A model generated the notes under the pieces. The model saw only the letters and a list, made by a program, of their open reading frames with translations, searched no databases and was not told the DNA's origin. This document shows positions 54,416 to 63,346 of a DNA stretch of 64,000 nt, piece after piece (the first letter of the stretch is position 1; every line of letters begins with the position of its first letter). The position numbers and the translations under genes are program-made. Source of the DNA: Silicimonas sp963779765 (GTDB lineage: Bacteria; Pseudomonadota; Alphaproteobacteria; Rhodobacterales; Rhodobacteraceae); assembly GCA_963779765.1 (NCBI GenBank), contig CAVZZP010000004.1, positions 248,001-312,000 of the forward strand, given 5' to 3'.

Positions 54416-57400
54416 ATGGTCGATGTCACAAAGAATAAGGGCGGACCTGAAGGGCCGCTGACACCGGTCTGCGCCATCGGCGCTTCGGCTGGTGGAGTTC
54501 GTGCGCTTCAGACGTTCTTCGAGAGCATAGACCCCGAACTCGGGCTGGCCTACGTCGTCATCGTCCACCTGTCGCCTGACCACGAAAGCCAGTTGAGCGA
54601 GATCCTGACCGGCCGCACCAAGATGCCGGTTCTTCAGGTCGAGGACTCGCCGAAGCTCGAGCCGAACTGCGTCTACGTCATCGCGCCGGACCGCGAGCTT
54701 TTCATCGACGGCAACAGCGTCGCGTCGCGCCCCTTTACCGAGCCGAGGGGACACCGCGCGCCGATCGACATGTTCTTTCGGTCCGTCGCCAGCGGGCGGG
54801 GCGACGGCTTTGCCGTGGTGATGAGCGGTGCCGGATCCGATGGCGCCGTGGGTGTCCGCAAGATCAAGGAGGCCGGCGGCGTCATCTTCGTGCAGGACCC
54901 GAGCGAAGCCGAGTTCAGCATGATGCCGCGAAGCGCCATCGCCACCGGCGTCGCCGATTTCGTCGAGCCGATCGAACGGATGACCGAGCTCATCGCCGAA
55001 GTTGCGCGCAGCAAGGACGCTCTCCGCCGGTTGAAGGATGACGAGGCCAAGGACGCCGTGCGGCAGATCCTGGCGTTCCTCCATGGGCGGACGGGCCACG
55101 ATTTCTCGAACTACAAGCGGGCGACGGTGATGCGCCGGATCGCACGTCGCATGCAGGTGACACGGCGGACCAGTCTTGCGGCCTATGTCGAGTACCTGCG
55201 CGAGAACCCGGAGGAAGCGCAGGATCTCTTCGGCGACCTGCTGATCTCGGTCACCGCGTTCTTCCGCGATCCGGCAGCCTTCGAATCCCTGGTCGAGAAG
55301 GCCCTGGAACCGCTCATCCGGAACCTCGACGGCGACTCGAAAATCCGTGTCTGGTCGGCCGGCTGCGCCACCGGAGAAGAAGCCTATTCCATCGCCATGC
55401 TCGCGGTCGAGGAAGCCGAGCGGCAGCAGGTGGTGCCTGCGGTCCAGATCTTCGCAAGCGACCTTGACGATGGCGCGCTGGCCACTGCGAGGGAAGGGCG
55501 ATACCCGAAGGCCATCGAGGCCGACGTCTCCCCCGAGCGGCTGAAGCGCTTCTTCGTCGAGGAAGGCACGCACTATCGGATACGGAAGGAAATCCGGGAG
55601 ATGGTCCTCTTTGCGCATCACAGCGCGCTCAAGGACCCGCCCTTCATCCATCTCGACCTCGTGGCCTGTCGCAACCTGCTGATCTACCTCGAGCGCGAGG
55701 TGCAACATCAGCTTCTCGCCCTCTTTCATTATGCGCTGGAGCCGGGCGGCTATCTCTTCCTTGGATCGGCCGAAAGCGCCGATACCGATCCCAAACTGTT
55801 TGCGCCCTGCGACCGCGAGGCACGGGTCTATTCCGCGAAGCCCAAGAGCAGACGCAGCGTCGACCTTCTGATGCAACTGCCCGCCGAACACCGGCCGCCG
55901 CTTCCCTTGGTGCGCGACTACGAGGCACGCGTGCAGGCAAAGCCATCCCCCGTGGTACACGCCGCGGCGCTGGAACAGTTCGCGCCGCCAAGCGTGCTGG
56001 TGGACGAGGAACACCGCATCCTCAACCTCTCCAAATCCGCCGGCCAATTCATCCGGCTGCCCGAGGGGCCCTTCACGTCGGACCTGCCCTCGGTCCTTCG
56101 CGCCGAGTTGCGTCCCGAGGTTCTTCTGGCGCTTGACCGCGCGTTCGAGGCCGGAGAGCCGACGCTGACGTTGCCGGTCAACGTCGGGCTGAACGGCGAC
56201 GCGAGGCGGGTGGTGATGCATGTCCAGCCCGTCGTCGCCGAAGGGCAGGGGGGAAAGCAGGCGCTGGTCCTTTTCATCGATACGGGCCCTGCGTCAGGCG
56301 ATCGGGCGCCGGACGTCCTCGATGGAGATGTGGCAAGCATCGAGCGCATCCGCCAACTCGAATCCGAACTCAGGACCACGCAGGACCGTCTCAGCTCCAG
56401 CCGGCGCGAGCACGAGAGGTCGAACCAGGAGCTTCGCGTCGCGAACGAAGAGCTTCAGTCGATCAACGAGGAGTATCGCTCGACCGCCGAGGAACTGGAA
56501 ACCAGCAAGGAAGAGCTTCAGTCGATCAACGAGGAGCTTTCGACCGTCAACAGCGAGCTCAAGGACAAGCTCGACGATGTCGCCTCGGCCCACAGCGACC
56601 TTCAGAACCTGATCAACGCGACCGACATCGGCACTCTGTTCCTTGACGCCAAGCTTCGCATCAAGATGCTGACGCCTGCGGTCGAGCAGCTTTTCAGCGT
56701 CACCGACAGCGATATCGGCCGGCCCATCACCGACTTCACGCACAAGCTCGCCCACGACGGGGTGGCGCGCGAGGCCGAGAAGGTCCTGCGCGATCTTGTC
56801 CCGGTCGAATCCGAGGTCGAGACCAAAGACGGCCGCTGGCTGATGATGCGGCTGCGTCCGTACCGAACGGTCGATGACAAGATCGAGGGCGTCGTCCTCA
56901 GTTTCGTGGACATCACCGTGCGCCGCCAAACCGAGGAGCGGCTGCGCGAGAGCGAGGTGCGCTATCGCCGACTCTTCGAGTTCGATGGACGAGGGATACA
57001 TCCTGGCCGAGGTGATCCGCGACGACGCGGGCAAGGCCGTCGACGTTCGCTACATCGACGCCAACCCCGCGGCCGTCCGGCTGGCGGATATCGATTTCAT
57101 GGGCAAGCGTCTTTCGGACGTCGGCGGCGGTTTCGAACCTCATTGGTGGACGCTGCCGGGCCAGGTCCTCGACACCGGAACACCAGAGCACGCCGAGCTT
57201 TTCGCCAAGCCGCTGGATCGCTGGTTCGGCGCCAGCTTCAGCAAGCTTGACGACAGCCGCGTCGCGATCCTGTTCCAGGACATCAGCGATCGAAAACGCC
57301 ACGAGGCGGAGCGCGAGATGATGATGGGCGAGTTGAACCACCGCGTGAAGAACATGCTGGCGGTGGTCCAGTCGATCGCCAGCCAGACCCTTCGGTCTTC

Positions 57401-57914
57401 GTCCGATCCCGAAGCGTTCGTCTCGGCTTTTCAGGACCGAGTGCAGGCTCTGGCACGGACGCATGGTCTCCTGACCAAGGAACGCTGGCTCGGCACCGAC
57501 CTGCGCGAGCTTGCCGACGCCGTTCTGGGAGGCTTCGTGGACGGACAGGACAGGCTGGTGTTCGAGGGGCCGGCTGTCCGGCTGTCGCCGAACGCCGCCA
57601 TCACGATCTCGATGGCGCTGCATGAGCTGTCCACCAACGCGCTGAAGTATGGCGCGCTTAAACACTCCGACGGGACGGTGAGCCTGTCCTGGGAATTGCG
57701 GAAGGACAAGGAGGGCCAGCGGCTGGACGTGTCCTGGAGCGAACACGACGGCCCGAGGGTCGAAAAACCGGAGCGCGAGGGATTCGGAAGCCGGATGCTG
57801 GAGCGGGGCATCGCCTACGAGCTCGACGGCAAGGTAACGCTCGACTATGCGCCGACGGGGCTTACCTGTCGTATGTCGTTTCCCGCTGAAAGGATCCTGA
57901 GCGATGACGGATAA
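54416..57914 (+). CDS. CheB-CheR-PAS-HWE hybrid sensor kinase (frame broken)
   Basis: About 1165 residues. Order: CheB methylesterase (IGASAGGVRALQTFF, HLSPDHESQLSEIL, MSGAGSDGAVGVRKI; ~15-195); CheR methyltransferase (FHGRTGHDF-type start, VWSAGCATGEEAYSIAML, CRNLLIYL; ~215-480); a long coiled coil with ELQSINEEYRSTAEELETSK repeats (~640-720); PAS domain; second PAS; HWE kinase with ELNHRVKNMLAVVQSIASQT, LHELSTNALKYGAL and VSWSEHDGP. The frame breaks at 56981-56982 (one extra T; GAGTTCGATG for GAGTCGATG). HWE kinases feed PhyR-NepR-EcfG in related bacteria. The stop overlaps the next receiver gene. Confidence 0.9.
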
Positions 57915-58287
57915 GCCCCTCACGATCCTCGCCGTCGAGGACGAAGCGCTGATCGCGATGGAGCTCGAGGACCTTCTGGGGGATCTCGGCTACCGCGTCG
58001 CCGGCCCGGCCTCCTCCGTGAGCGCCGCCATCGCGCTTCTCGGACGTTCCCTTCCCGACGCTGCGGTCGTCGACGCGAACCTTGCCGGCGAATCCGCGTG
58101 GCCGATCGTCGAGGCGCTGGAAAGGGCGGGGATACCTTTGGTCCTGGCCTCCGGCTACGAGCTCTCCGAGTTGCCTTTCGCCTTCAACGGACCCTTGGTC
58201 AGCAAGCCCTACCGCGCGAGAAACGTCGGTGACGCGCTGAACGTGGTCCTGAATACCTCCAAGCCAGTCGGCTCCCCCGCGACCTGA
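57904..58287 (+). CDS. single-domain response regulator
   Basis: 127 residues, receiver only: ILAVEDEALIAMELEDLL, phospho-Asp in AAVVDANLAGESAW, and lysine in LVSKPYRARNV. Overlaps the end of the HWE kinase gene, its probable partner or phosphate sink. Same class as receivers often fused to or placed beside HWE kinases. Confidence 0.9.
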   Translation: MTDKPLTILAVEDEALIAMELEDLLGDLGYRVAGPASSVSAAIALLGRSLPDAAVVDANLAGESAWPIVEALERAGIPLVLASGYELSELPFAFNGPLVSKPYRARNVGDALNVVLNTSKPVGSPAT

Positions 58288-58387
58288 CGATTCTCCGTCC
58301 ACGGTGCGCATACGGTTCGGTGCGCAGCGCCGGTCGCGGCGTCGTGGCCCCGGTCCCGATCACGGCCCGAGCGGACCAACGAATGCT

Positions 58388-58412
58388 GGAACATCTCACC
58401 AGTCTCTCTGTT
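58388..58412 (+). promoter_or_regulatory. EcfG-type promoter of the EF-hand protein gene
   Basis: GGAAC (58388-58392), 17 bases, GTT (58410-58412), 75 bases before the ATG at 58487. Confidence 0.68.
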
Positions 58413-58486
58413 CAGGGAGTTCACCGCGCTCCACCCGCCGGCAGGCCACCCCCTGTCGGTCCGGAGCGACAAAGAAGGGAACCGAC

Positions 58487-59446
58487 ATGAACACGAACAT
58501 GACATCGACATTTGCACTTATCTGCGCCCTGGGCCTGGCTGCTCCGGCCCTCGCGCAGACGACCGAAACCACGCCCGAAGGCGCTGCGACCGGCAGTACC
58601 GCGGAATCCTCCTGCCTGATCTCCTTCGACGTCTCCGACGACGACGGCAACGGCACCGTATCGCGCGACGAATGGGCCGGCTGGCGCGAGCAGAACTTCT
58701 CGGCGATGGATACCGACGGCAACGGCGAGATCAGCCAGGACGAATACGACGCCTGCACCTCGGGCCTGACGCCGACGATGCAGCAGGCCAGCACCAGCGG
58801 CGATGCCTCGGCGTCGTCCACCGACACCGGCACCATGGATCCCCAATCGATGCGCACCGCCGACAACATGGGCGAGGCCGACACCGACCAGAGCGGCACG
58901 GTCAGCGCGGACGAGTACCGTCAGGCGACTCAGAACGCGCAATCGGGCGGTAGCGACGGGGTCGTCGTGCTGCGGCGCTATATCCTTCTGCCGAGCACGA
59001 TGTCCGACAGCGACCTCGGCAGCATGAGCCAGAGCGAGACCGAAGCACGCTCGGGGCAGATGTTCCGCACTCTCGACACCGATCAGAGCGGCGACCTGAG
59101 CGAGACGGAGTGGAGCGTCGACGGCTCCATGACGGCGGACATGTCCGAAAGCTATGGTCAGGAGTTCGATACGATCGATGCCGACGCCTCGGGCAGCCTC
59201 AGCCGCGACGAGTTCATGACGTCGGGCGACATGCAGTACGACAACGCCGTGAACGCGATGGGCGGCATGTCCGGGACGATGGGCTCCGACGCGTCTGCAA
59301 GCGGCACGACGTCCGATCCCGCCACCGCCGGCACCAGCGACACCGCATCCGACACGACGGCAAGCGACGCGGGCTCGGATACGTCCGCCTCGGGTGAGCC
59401 GGGCGTGTTCCACCTGTTCCTCGTGCCGACCGACAGCCAGTCCTGA
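58487..59446 (+). CDS. secreted EF-hand calcium-binding protein
   Basis: 319 residues; signal peptide MNTNMTSTFALICALGLAAP followed by ALAQ. Five EF-hand loops: DVSDDDGNGTVSRDE, DTDGNGEISQDE, DTDQSGTVSADE, DTDQSGDLSETE and DADASGSLSRDE. Linkers and the C-terminal ~60 residues are Ser/Thr/Asp/Ala-rich and disordered. Periplasmic or extracellular Ca2+ binding is inferred. Start at the ATG with the signal peptide (GAAGGGA upstream), not an earlier in-frame codon. Followed by a terminator. Confidence 0.85.
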   Translation: MNTNMTSTFALICALGLAAPALAQTTETTPEGAATGSTAESSCLISFDVSDDDGNGTVSRDEWAGWREQNFSAMDTDGNGEISQDEYDACTSGLTPTMQQASTSGDASASSTDTGTMDPQSMRTADNMGEADTDQSGTVSADEYRQATQNAQSGGSDGVVVLRRYILLPSTMSDSDLGSMSQSETEARSGQMFRTLDTDQSGDLSETEWSVDGSMTADMSESYGQEFDTIDADASGSLSRDEFMTSGDMQYDNAVNAMGGMSGTMGSDASASGTTSDPATAGTSDTASDTTASDAGSDTSASGEPGVFHLFLVPTDSQS

Positions 59447-59468
59447 CGGCTGCGTCATTCGAACCAGA

Positions 59469-59501
59469 GGGCCGCCCGGTTTTCCGGGCGGCCCAGCCTT
59501 T
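59469..59501 (+). terminator. intrinsic terminator after the EF-hand gene
   Basis: Perfect 11-bp stem GGGCCGCCCGG / CCGGGCGGCCC with a TTTT loop (59469-59494), then AGCCTTTT. Confidence 0.85.
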
Positions 59502-59537
59502 TGACAGGGCTCGTAGTCGGAATGCGAGACGGCGGTC

Positions 59538-59708
59538 GTGGCGAGTGAACCGTGGACCCTCGTCAGCCGCGACATGCGGCAGGTGATGGACCTCGTCGAC
59601 CGGATCGTGGTCTTCCGGCTCCCGGGCGAAGACGCAGGCGCAATTCGCGGCAAACGCGGCCTGACGCGTGCACAGTGGGGACGATTGCACTGGCCAAGGC
59701 CTCCGTGA
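59538..59708 (+). CDS. possible small protein upstream of modA
   Basis: 56 codons from a GTG. High third-position GC and a plausible sequence (MASEPWTLVSRDMRQVMDLV, then DRIVVFRLPGEDAGAI) but no clear ribosome site and no family recognised. Could be chance; the rest of 59,502-59,755 shows nothing. Confidence 0.3.
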   Translation: MASEPWTLVSRDMRQVMDLVDRIVVFRLPGEDAGAIRGKRGLTRAQWGRLHWPRPP

Positions 59709-59755
59709 CCCCGGCGACCCTTGCAAAATCCTCGCGGGCATGGCCTGAAAGGCGC

Positions 59756-60478
59756 ATGACACGCTGGGTTCTCGCACTTTCCGCAACGCTTTGGGGATCG
59801 CTCGCCGCCGCGGGAGAGGCCACAGTCGCCGTCGCCGCCAACTTCCTCACCACCGCCGAGACGCTGGCCGAGGCCTTCGAGGCCGAGACGGGGCATCAGA
59901 TCGTCATCACCCACGGCTCGACCGGCCAGCTTTACGCGCAGATCGTGCAGGGCGCTCCCTTCGACATCTTCCTGTCCGCCGACGAGGAACGCCCGGCGCG
60001 CCTGAAGGAAGAGGGCCGCGCCACCGACGTGCGTACCTACGCCCTCGGCCGTCTCGTCCTCGTCTCACGCGCGCCTGTCGATGCCGCGACCATCGGCGAG
60101 GCCGTCGAGGGTCAGACCGTGGCGCTCGCCGATCCGACCGTGGCACCCTACGGCAAGGCCGCCACGACGGCGATGGAAAGGCTGAAGCTCGACACCGCGA
60201 CCTTCCGTCCCGTCCTCGTCGCCAACGTGGGTCAGGTGGCGACGGTCTTCGTCACCGGCAACGCCGACTTCGCCTTCGTGTCGACCTCGCAGCTTTCCGC
60301 GATGGCCGCGCCCTTCACGATGGACCTCGCCGACTTCGTGGCGCCGATCCGCCAGGACGCAGCCCTTCTGAACCGTGCCGAGGGCAACGACGCCGCGCGC
60401 GCGTTCTGGGACTGGCTCGCCTCCGATGCCGCCGCCGGCACGATCCGCGACGCGGGCTACGGCACCCCCGGCGCATGA
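59756..60478 (+). CDS. modA: molybdate ABC transporter substrate-binding protein ModA
   Basis: 240 residues with a signal peptide (MTRWVLALSATLWGSLAAAG) and the family blocks VAVAANFLTTAETLAEAFEA, HGSTGQLYAQI, PFDIFLSADEERP and VANVGQVATVFVTGNADFAF. Periplasmic molybdate capture. Start chosen for the signal peptide; stop overlaps modB. Confidence 0.92.
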   Translation: MTRWVLALSATLWGSLAAAGEATVAVAANFLTTAETLAEAFEAETGHQIVITHGSTGQLYAQIVQGAPFDIFLSADEERPARLKEEGRATDVRTYALGRLVLVSRAPVDAATIGEAVEGQTVALADPTVAPYGKAATTAMERLKLDTATFRPVLVANVGQVATVFVTGNADFAFVSTSQLSAMAAPFTMDLADFVAPIRQDAALLNRAEGNDAARAFWDWLASDAAAGTIRDAGYGTPGA

Positions 60479-61146
60479 GCGTCTGGCCCGCCGTCTTTCT
60501 GACGCTTCAGCTTGCCGCGGTCACGACGGTGATCCTCCTGATCATCGCCTTGCCCTTCGCCTGGTGGCTGGCCACGACGCGGGCGCGCTCGCGTCCGCTG
60601 TTCGAGGCGATTACGGCGCTTCCGCTGGTTCTGCCGCCCACGGTGCTGGGGTTCTATCTTCTGATCCTGATGGCGCCCTCGGCACCGCTCGGCGGGCTCT
60701 GGGTGCGTCTGACCGGCGACACGCTCGCCTTCAGCTTTCCCGGCCTCGTCCTCGCCAGCGTCATCTATTCCTTTCCCTTCGCGGTGCAGCCCCTTCAGAC
60801 CGCCTTCGCGTCGGTCCCGCGACCCGTTCTCGACGCGGCACGAACGCTTGGCGCCTCGCCGCGCGACGCCTTCTTCTCGGTCTCGATGCCGCTGGCGCGT
60901 CGCGGCCTCGTCACCGCCGCCGTCCTGTCTTTCGCCCATACCGTGGGCGAATTCGGCGTGATCCTGATGGTCGGCGGCAATATCCCCGGCAAGACGCGCG
61001 TCATCTCGATCGAGGTCTTCAGCGCCGTCGAGACGCTGGACTACCGCACCGCGCATATCCTGTCGTTCTGGCTCTTGGCGCTGTCGCTGATCGTGTTGGT
61101 GCTGGTCTATGCCTTCAACCGGCGGGGAGGCGCGGGGCTTGGCTGA
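60475..61146 (+). CDS. modB: molybdate ABC transporter permease ModB
   Basis: 223 residues, about five membrane helices, with ALPLVLPPTVLGFYLL and the EAA-type loop LGASPRDAFFSVSMPLARRG followed by HTVGEFGVILMVGGNIPG. ATG overlaps the modA stop; the gene overlaps modC by eight bases. Confidence 0.94.
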   Translation: MSVWPAVFLTLQLAAVTTVILLIIALPFAWWLATTRARSRPLFEAITALPLVLPPTVLGFYLLILMAPSAPLGGLWVRLTGDTLAFSFPGLVLASVIYSFPFAVQPLQTAFASVPRPVLDAARTLGASPRDAFFSVSMPLARRGLVTAAVLSFAHTVGEFGVILMVGGNIPGKTRVISIEVFSAVETLDYRTAHILSFWLLALSLIVLVLVYAFNRRGGAGLG

Positions 61147-62128
61147 GACGCTCGACTTCCGGATCCGGCTGAGACGGGGAGCGCTGTTCTCGCTCGACGT
61201 GGCCGAAAGCGTGCCGCTGAACGGGATCACGGCGCTGATCGGTCCGTCGGGCGGGGGCAAGACGACGCTTCTGCGAGCACTGGCGGCGTTGGAGCGCGCC
61301 GACGAGGCAACCGTGCGCTTCCGCGACCAGACCTGGGATGCGCCGGGGATACGGCTGGCGCCCGAGGACCGGCACGTGGGCTTCGTGTTCCAGAACCCGG
61401 CGCTGTTCCCGCATCTTTCGGTCGCCGAGAACCTGCGCTACGGCGCGCGGCGCCGCGAGGTCAAAAGCTATGACGCCATCGTCGACGCGCTGGATCTGGG
61501 CGCGCTGATGTCGCGCGGCGTGGCGGACCTGTCGGGCGGCGAGGCGCGGCGGGTGGCCCTGGGGCGCGCGCTGGCGTCGAACCCCTCCGTCCTATTCCTC
61601 GACGAGCCCCTCAATGGCCTCGACACGGCCCGCAAGGCCGAGCTTCTGCCCTACATCGGGCGCGCCGTGGGCGAGGCGAAGGTGCCCGCCCTCTACGTCA
61701 CCCATTCCGCGACCGAGGTCGCCACGCTGGCCGACCGCGTGCTCGGGATCTCGGGCGGACGGCTGACGGGGTGGCGGACGCCGCCCGCGCGACTTCGCGC
61801 CGTCGTCACCTCGGTCACGGGCGGGCTGATGCGGGTGCGCATCCTCGGCGCCGATCCGGGGCAGGGGGCCGACATGACGCTGCCGCTCGTCGCGCGCATG
61901 GGCGAGACGGTCGGGCTGGGCCTGCCCCTCGACAGCGTGCTCGTCTCGACATCGGATCCCGGTCGCAGCGATGCCAGCCTCTGCCTGCCAGCTACGGTCA
62001 TGGGAACCTCGGGCGGGCTTGAGCTGGACGTTTTCGGCCAGCGTGTGACGCTGGCGCGCGGAGGGCCTCATGCGGTCGGCGCGAGGCTGTGGCTTTCGGT
62101 TCTGAGGGTGCTTCCGCGGCCGGACTGA
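61139..62128 (+). CDS. modC: molybdate ABC transporter ATP-binding protein ModC
   Basis: 329 residues from a TTG at 61139, placed behind GGGGAGG. Walker A GPSGGGKTT, Q-loop FVFQNPALFPH, signature DLSGGEARRVALGRALA, Walker B LFLDEPLNGLD, then the C-terminal TOBE (molybdate-binding) domain with VTGGLMRVRILG. Complete modABC; supplies Mo for molybdoenzymes. Confidence 0.92.
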   Translation: MAETLDFRIRLRRGALFSLDVAESVPLNGITALIGPSGGGKTTLLRALAALERADEATVRFRDQTWDAPGIRLAPEDRHVGFVFQNPALFPHLSVAENLRYGARRREVKSYDAIVDALDLGALMSRGVADLSGGEARRVALGRALASNPSVLFLDEPLNGLDTARKAELLPYIGRAVGEAKVPALYVTHSATEVATLADRVLGISGGRLTGWRTPPARLRAVVTSVTGGLMRVRILGADPGQGADMTLPLVARMGETVGLGLPLDSVLVSTSDPGRSDASLCLPATVMGTSGGLELDVFGQRVTLARGGPHAVGARLWLSVLRVLPRPD

Positions 62129-62546
62129 ACGTGCAATTCGGCAGGATTCCGCCGACCGCGTCGCCAATGGGCTGTCTTTGATCCGATTGATCCACCGCTG
62201 CGAACGACTTTGGCTCAATTTTTCGGCGCCACAGTTTCGCCTTCTTTTGGCCATGTGGCATCGGCGTTTGGTTCGACAGCGGAAACAAACCGCGGGATAC
62301 CCCGAAGTCAGGCGGAAGAAGGGTAGGCCATCAACCTCCGGGTAACGTGCCGCAAACAGCGGCCAGCAGCGAGTTCTGGCTGTTTCTCATGTTGCCACAA
62401 TCCTGCAACCTGACCGAGAGTGCCTTGCCACATTGTCCGTAGCAAGGCAGCCTGCCCACGGATTTCCGCCACCTTTCCGCCCTTTTTCCTTGGGCGTGGC
62501 CCCGCCATTGGTTAAGTTTCCATTACCTCGCTGGGGGGTATGTTGT
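62129..62546. other. non-coding stretch after modC
   Basis: About 420 bases with lower GC patches and no convincing gene on either strand. No clear promoter motif recognised. Confidence 0.5.
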
Positions 62547-62711
62547 GCGGCGCTTTGGGGGAGCCGCGCAGGCTCCGTAGGGCGACCTGCGGAGATGGGT
62601 ATCGAGTGCTGCCATTCGGCAGCGGGGACCGGCGCCGAACCATGCATCTTGACCCTGGGTGGAGGGTCGCATCGGACAAGGCATCGGTCCCCGCGTTTAC
62701 CCGGCCAAATC
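62547..62711 (+). ncRNA. candidate structured RNA upstream of a terminator
   Basis: Nested perfect pairings: GCGGC/GCCGC (62547-62551/62563-62567); CGCAGG/CCTGCG (62567-62572/62586-62591); outer GGGTA/TACCC (62597-62601/62698-62702) enclosing a 10-bp stem GCGGGGACCG/CGGTCCCCGC (62622-62631/62685-62694), an inner ATGC/GCAT (62642-62645/62669-62672) and an apical GACCCT/AGGGTC (62651-62656/62663-62668). An intrinsic terminator follows directly. This could be a small RNA or a 5' leader controlling the next gene. No known family recognised. Confidence 0.5.
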
Positions 62712-62740
62712 GCCCCCCTTTGACGGGGGCTTTTTCTTTT
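62712..62740 (+). terminator. intrinsic terminator with long T-tract
   Basis: Stem GCCCCC (62712-62717) / GGGGGC (62725-62730), 7-base loop, followed by TTTTTCTTTT. It sits immediately before, and overlaps by two bases, the only available start of the Hint-domain gene. Confidence 0.8.
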
Positions 62741-63326
62741 GCGGACGGCATCGCCTTGCTTCACACCCGGTACGCTTATCGCCACGGAGCGGGGGGCGCG
62801 GCCCGTCGAGGAACTGTCGCGCGGCGACCGCGTCGTCACCCGTGACAATGGCCTCAAGCGGATCGCCTGGGTCGGCCGCCGCGACGTGGGCTACCGCGAC
62901 ATCCGCGAGCAGCCCGATCTGCGACCGGTCCTCGTGCGCAAGGGTGCCTTCGGCGAGGGCTGCCCGAACCGCGACATGCTGGTCAGCCCGCATCACCGCT
63001 TCCTGACCGGGCCCGACCTGGGTCCCGCGATGGCTTCGCCCGACGAAGTGCTGATCGCGGCATCGGACCTGGTCTGGCGCGCCGGGGTAGGGGAGGCGAA
63101 CGTGCTGGGCGTCAGCTATCTCCATATTCTCTGCTCCCGCCACGAGGTCATCCTTGCCGATGGCGTCTGGACCGAGACCTTTCATCCCGACGACCAGATC
63201 TTCGGGGTCATGGCCGAACAGCAGCGTCAGGAGATCCTGGAGCTGTTCCCCGAGGTCGCAACCATCGGCGCCGCCCGCCGGTTCACCGCGGCGCGGCCCA
63301 TCTCGAGGTCGCGGTTCGAGGCGTGA
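62739..63326 (+). CDS. stand-alone Hint-domain protein
   Basis: 195 residues from a TTG. Hint (Hedgehog/intein) fold: the nucleophile-position cysteine in SPCFTPGTLIATERGARPVE, then GDRVVTRDNGLKRIAWVGRR, LVSPHHRFLTGPD and SYLHILCSRHEVILADGVWT. In Rhodobacteraceae this domain usually forms the C-terminal part of secreted repeat proteins; here only ~6 residues precede it, and the frame is closed 16 bases upstream, so it is a truncated or minimal copy. No ribosome site; terminator directly upstream. Confidence 0.75.
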   Translation: MRTASPCFTPGTLIATERGARPVEELSRGDRVVTRDNGLKRIAWVGRRDVGYRDIREQPDLRPVLVRKGAFGEGCPNRDMLVSPHHRFLTGPDLGPAMASPDEVLIAASDLVWRAGVGEANVLGVSYLHILCSRHEVILADGVWTETFHPDDQIFGVMAEQQRQEILELFPEVATIGAARRFTAARPISRSRFEA

Positions 63327-63329
63327 TAC

Positions 63330-63343
63330 ACTAGGATCCTAGT
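63330..63343. repeat. 14-bp perfect palindrome between convergent genes
   Basis: ACTAGGATCCTAGT, located 3 bases after the Hint gene stop and 3 bases before the 3' end of the TetR gene. Either a short terminator or chance; too far from the TetR promoter to be its operator. Confidence 0.6.
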
Positions 63344-63346
63344 ACC

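Noticed and set aside
54350..56221. 623-codon open frame on the minus strand
   Set aside because: Antisense to the CheB-CheR kinase; no domain signature.
62547..62711. structured stretch as SRP RNA, tmRNA or RNase P RNA
   Set aside because: Lacks the conserved SRP core (GGAAGNAGC-type), a tRNA-like acceptor or the RNase P P4 core.
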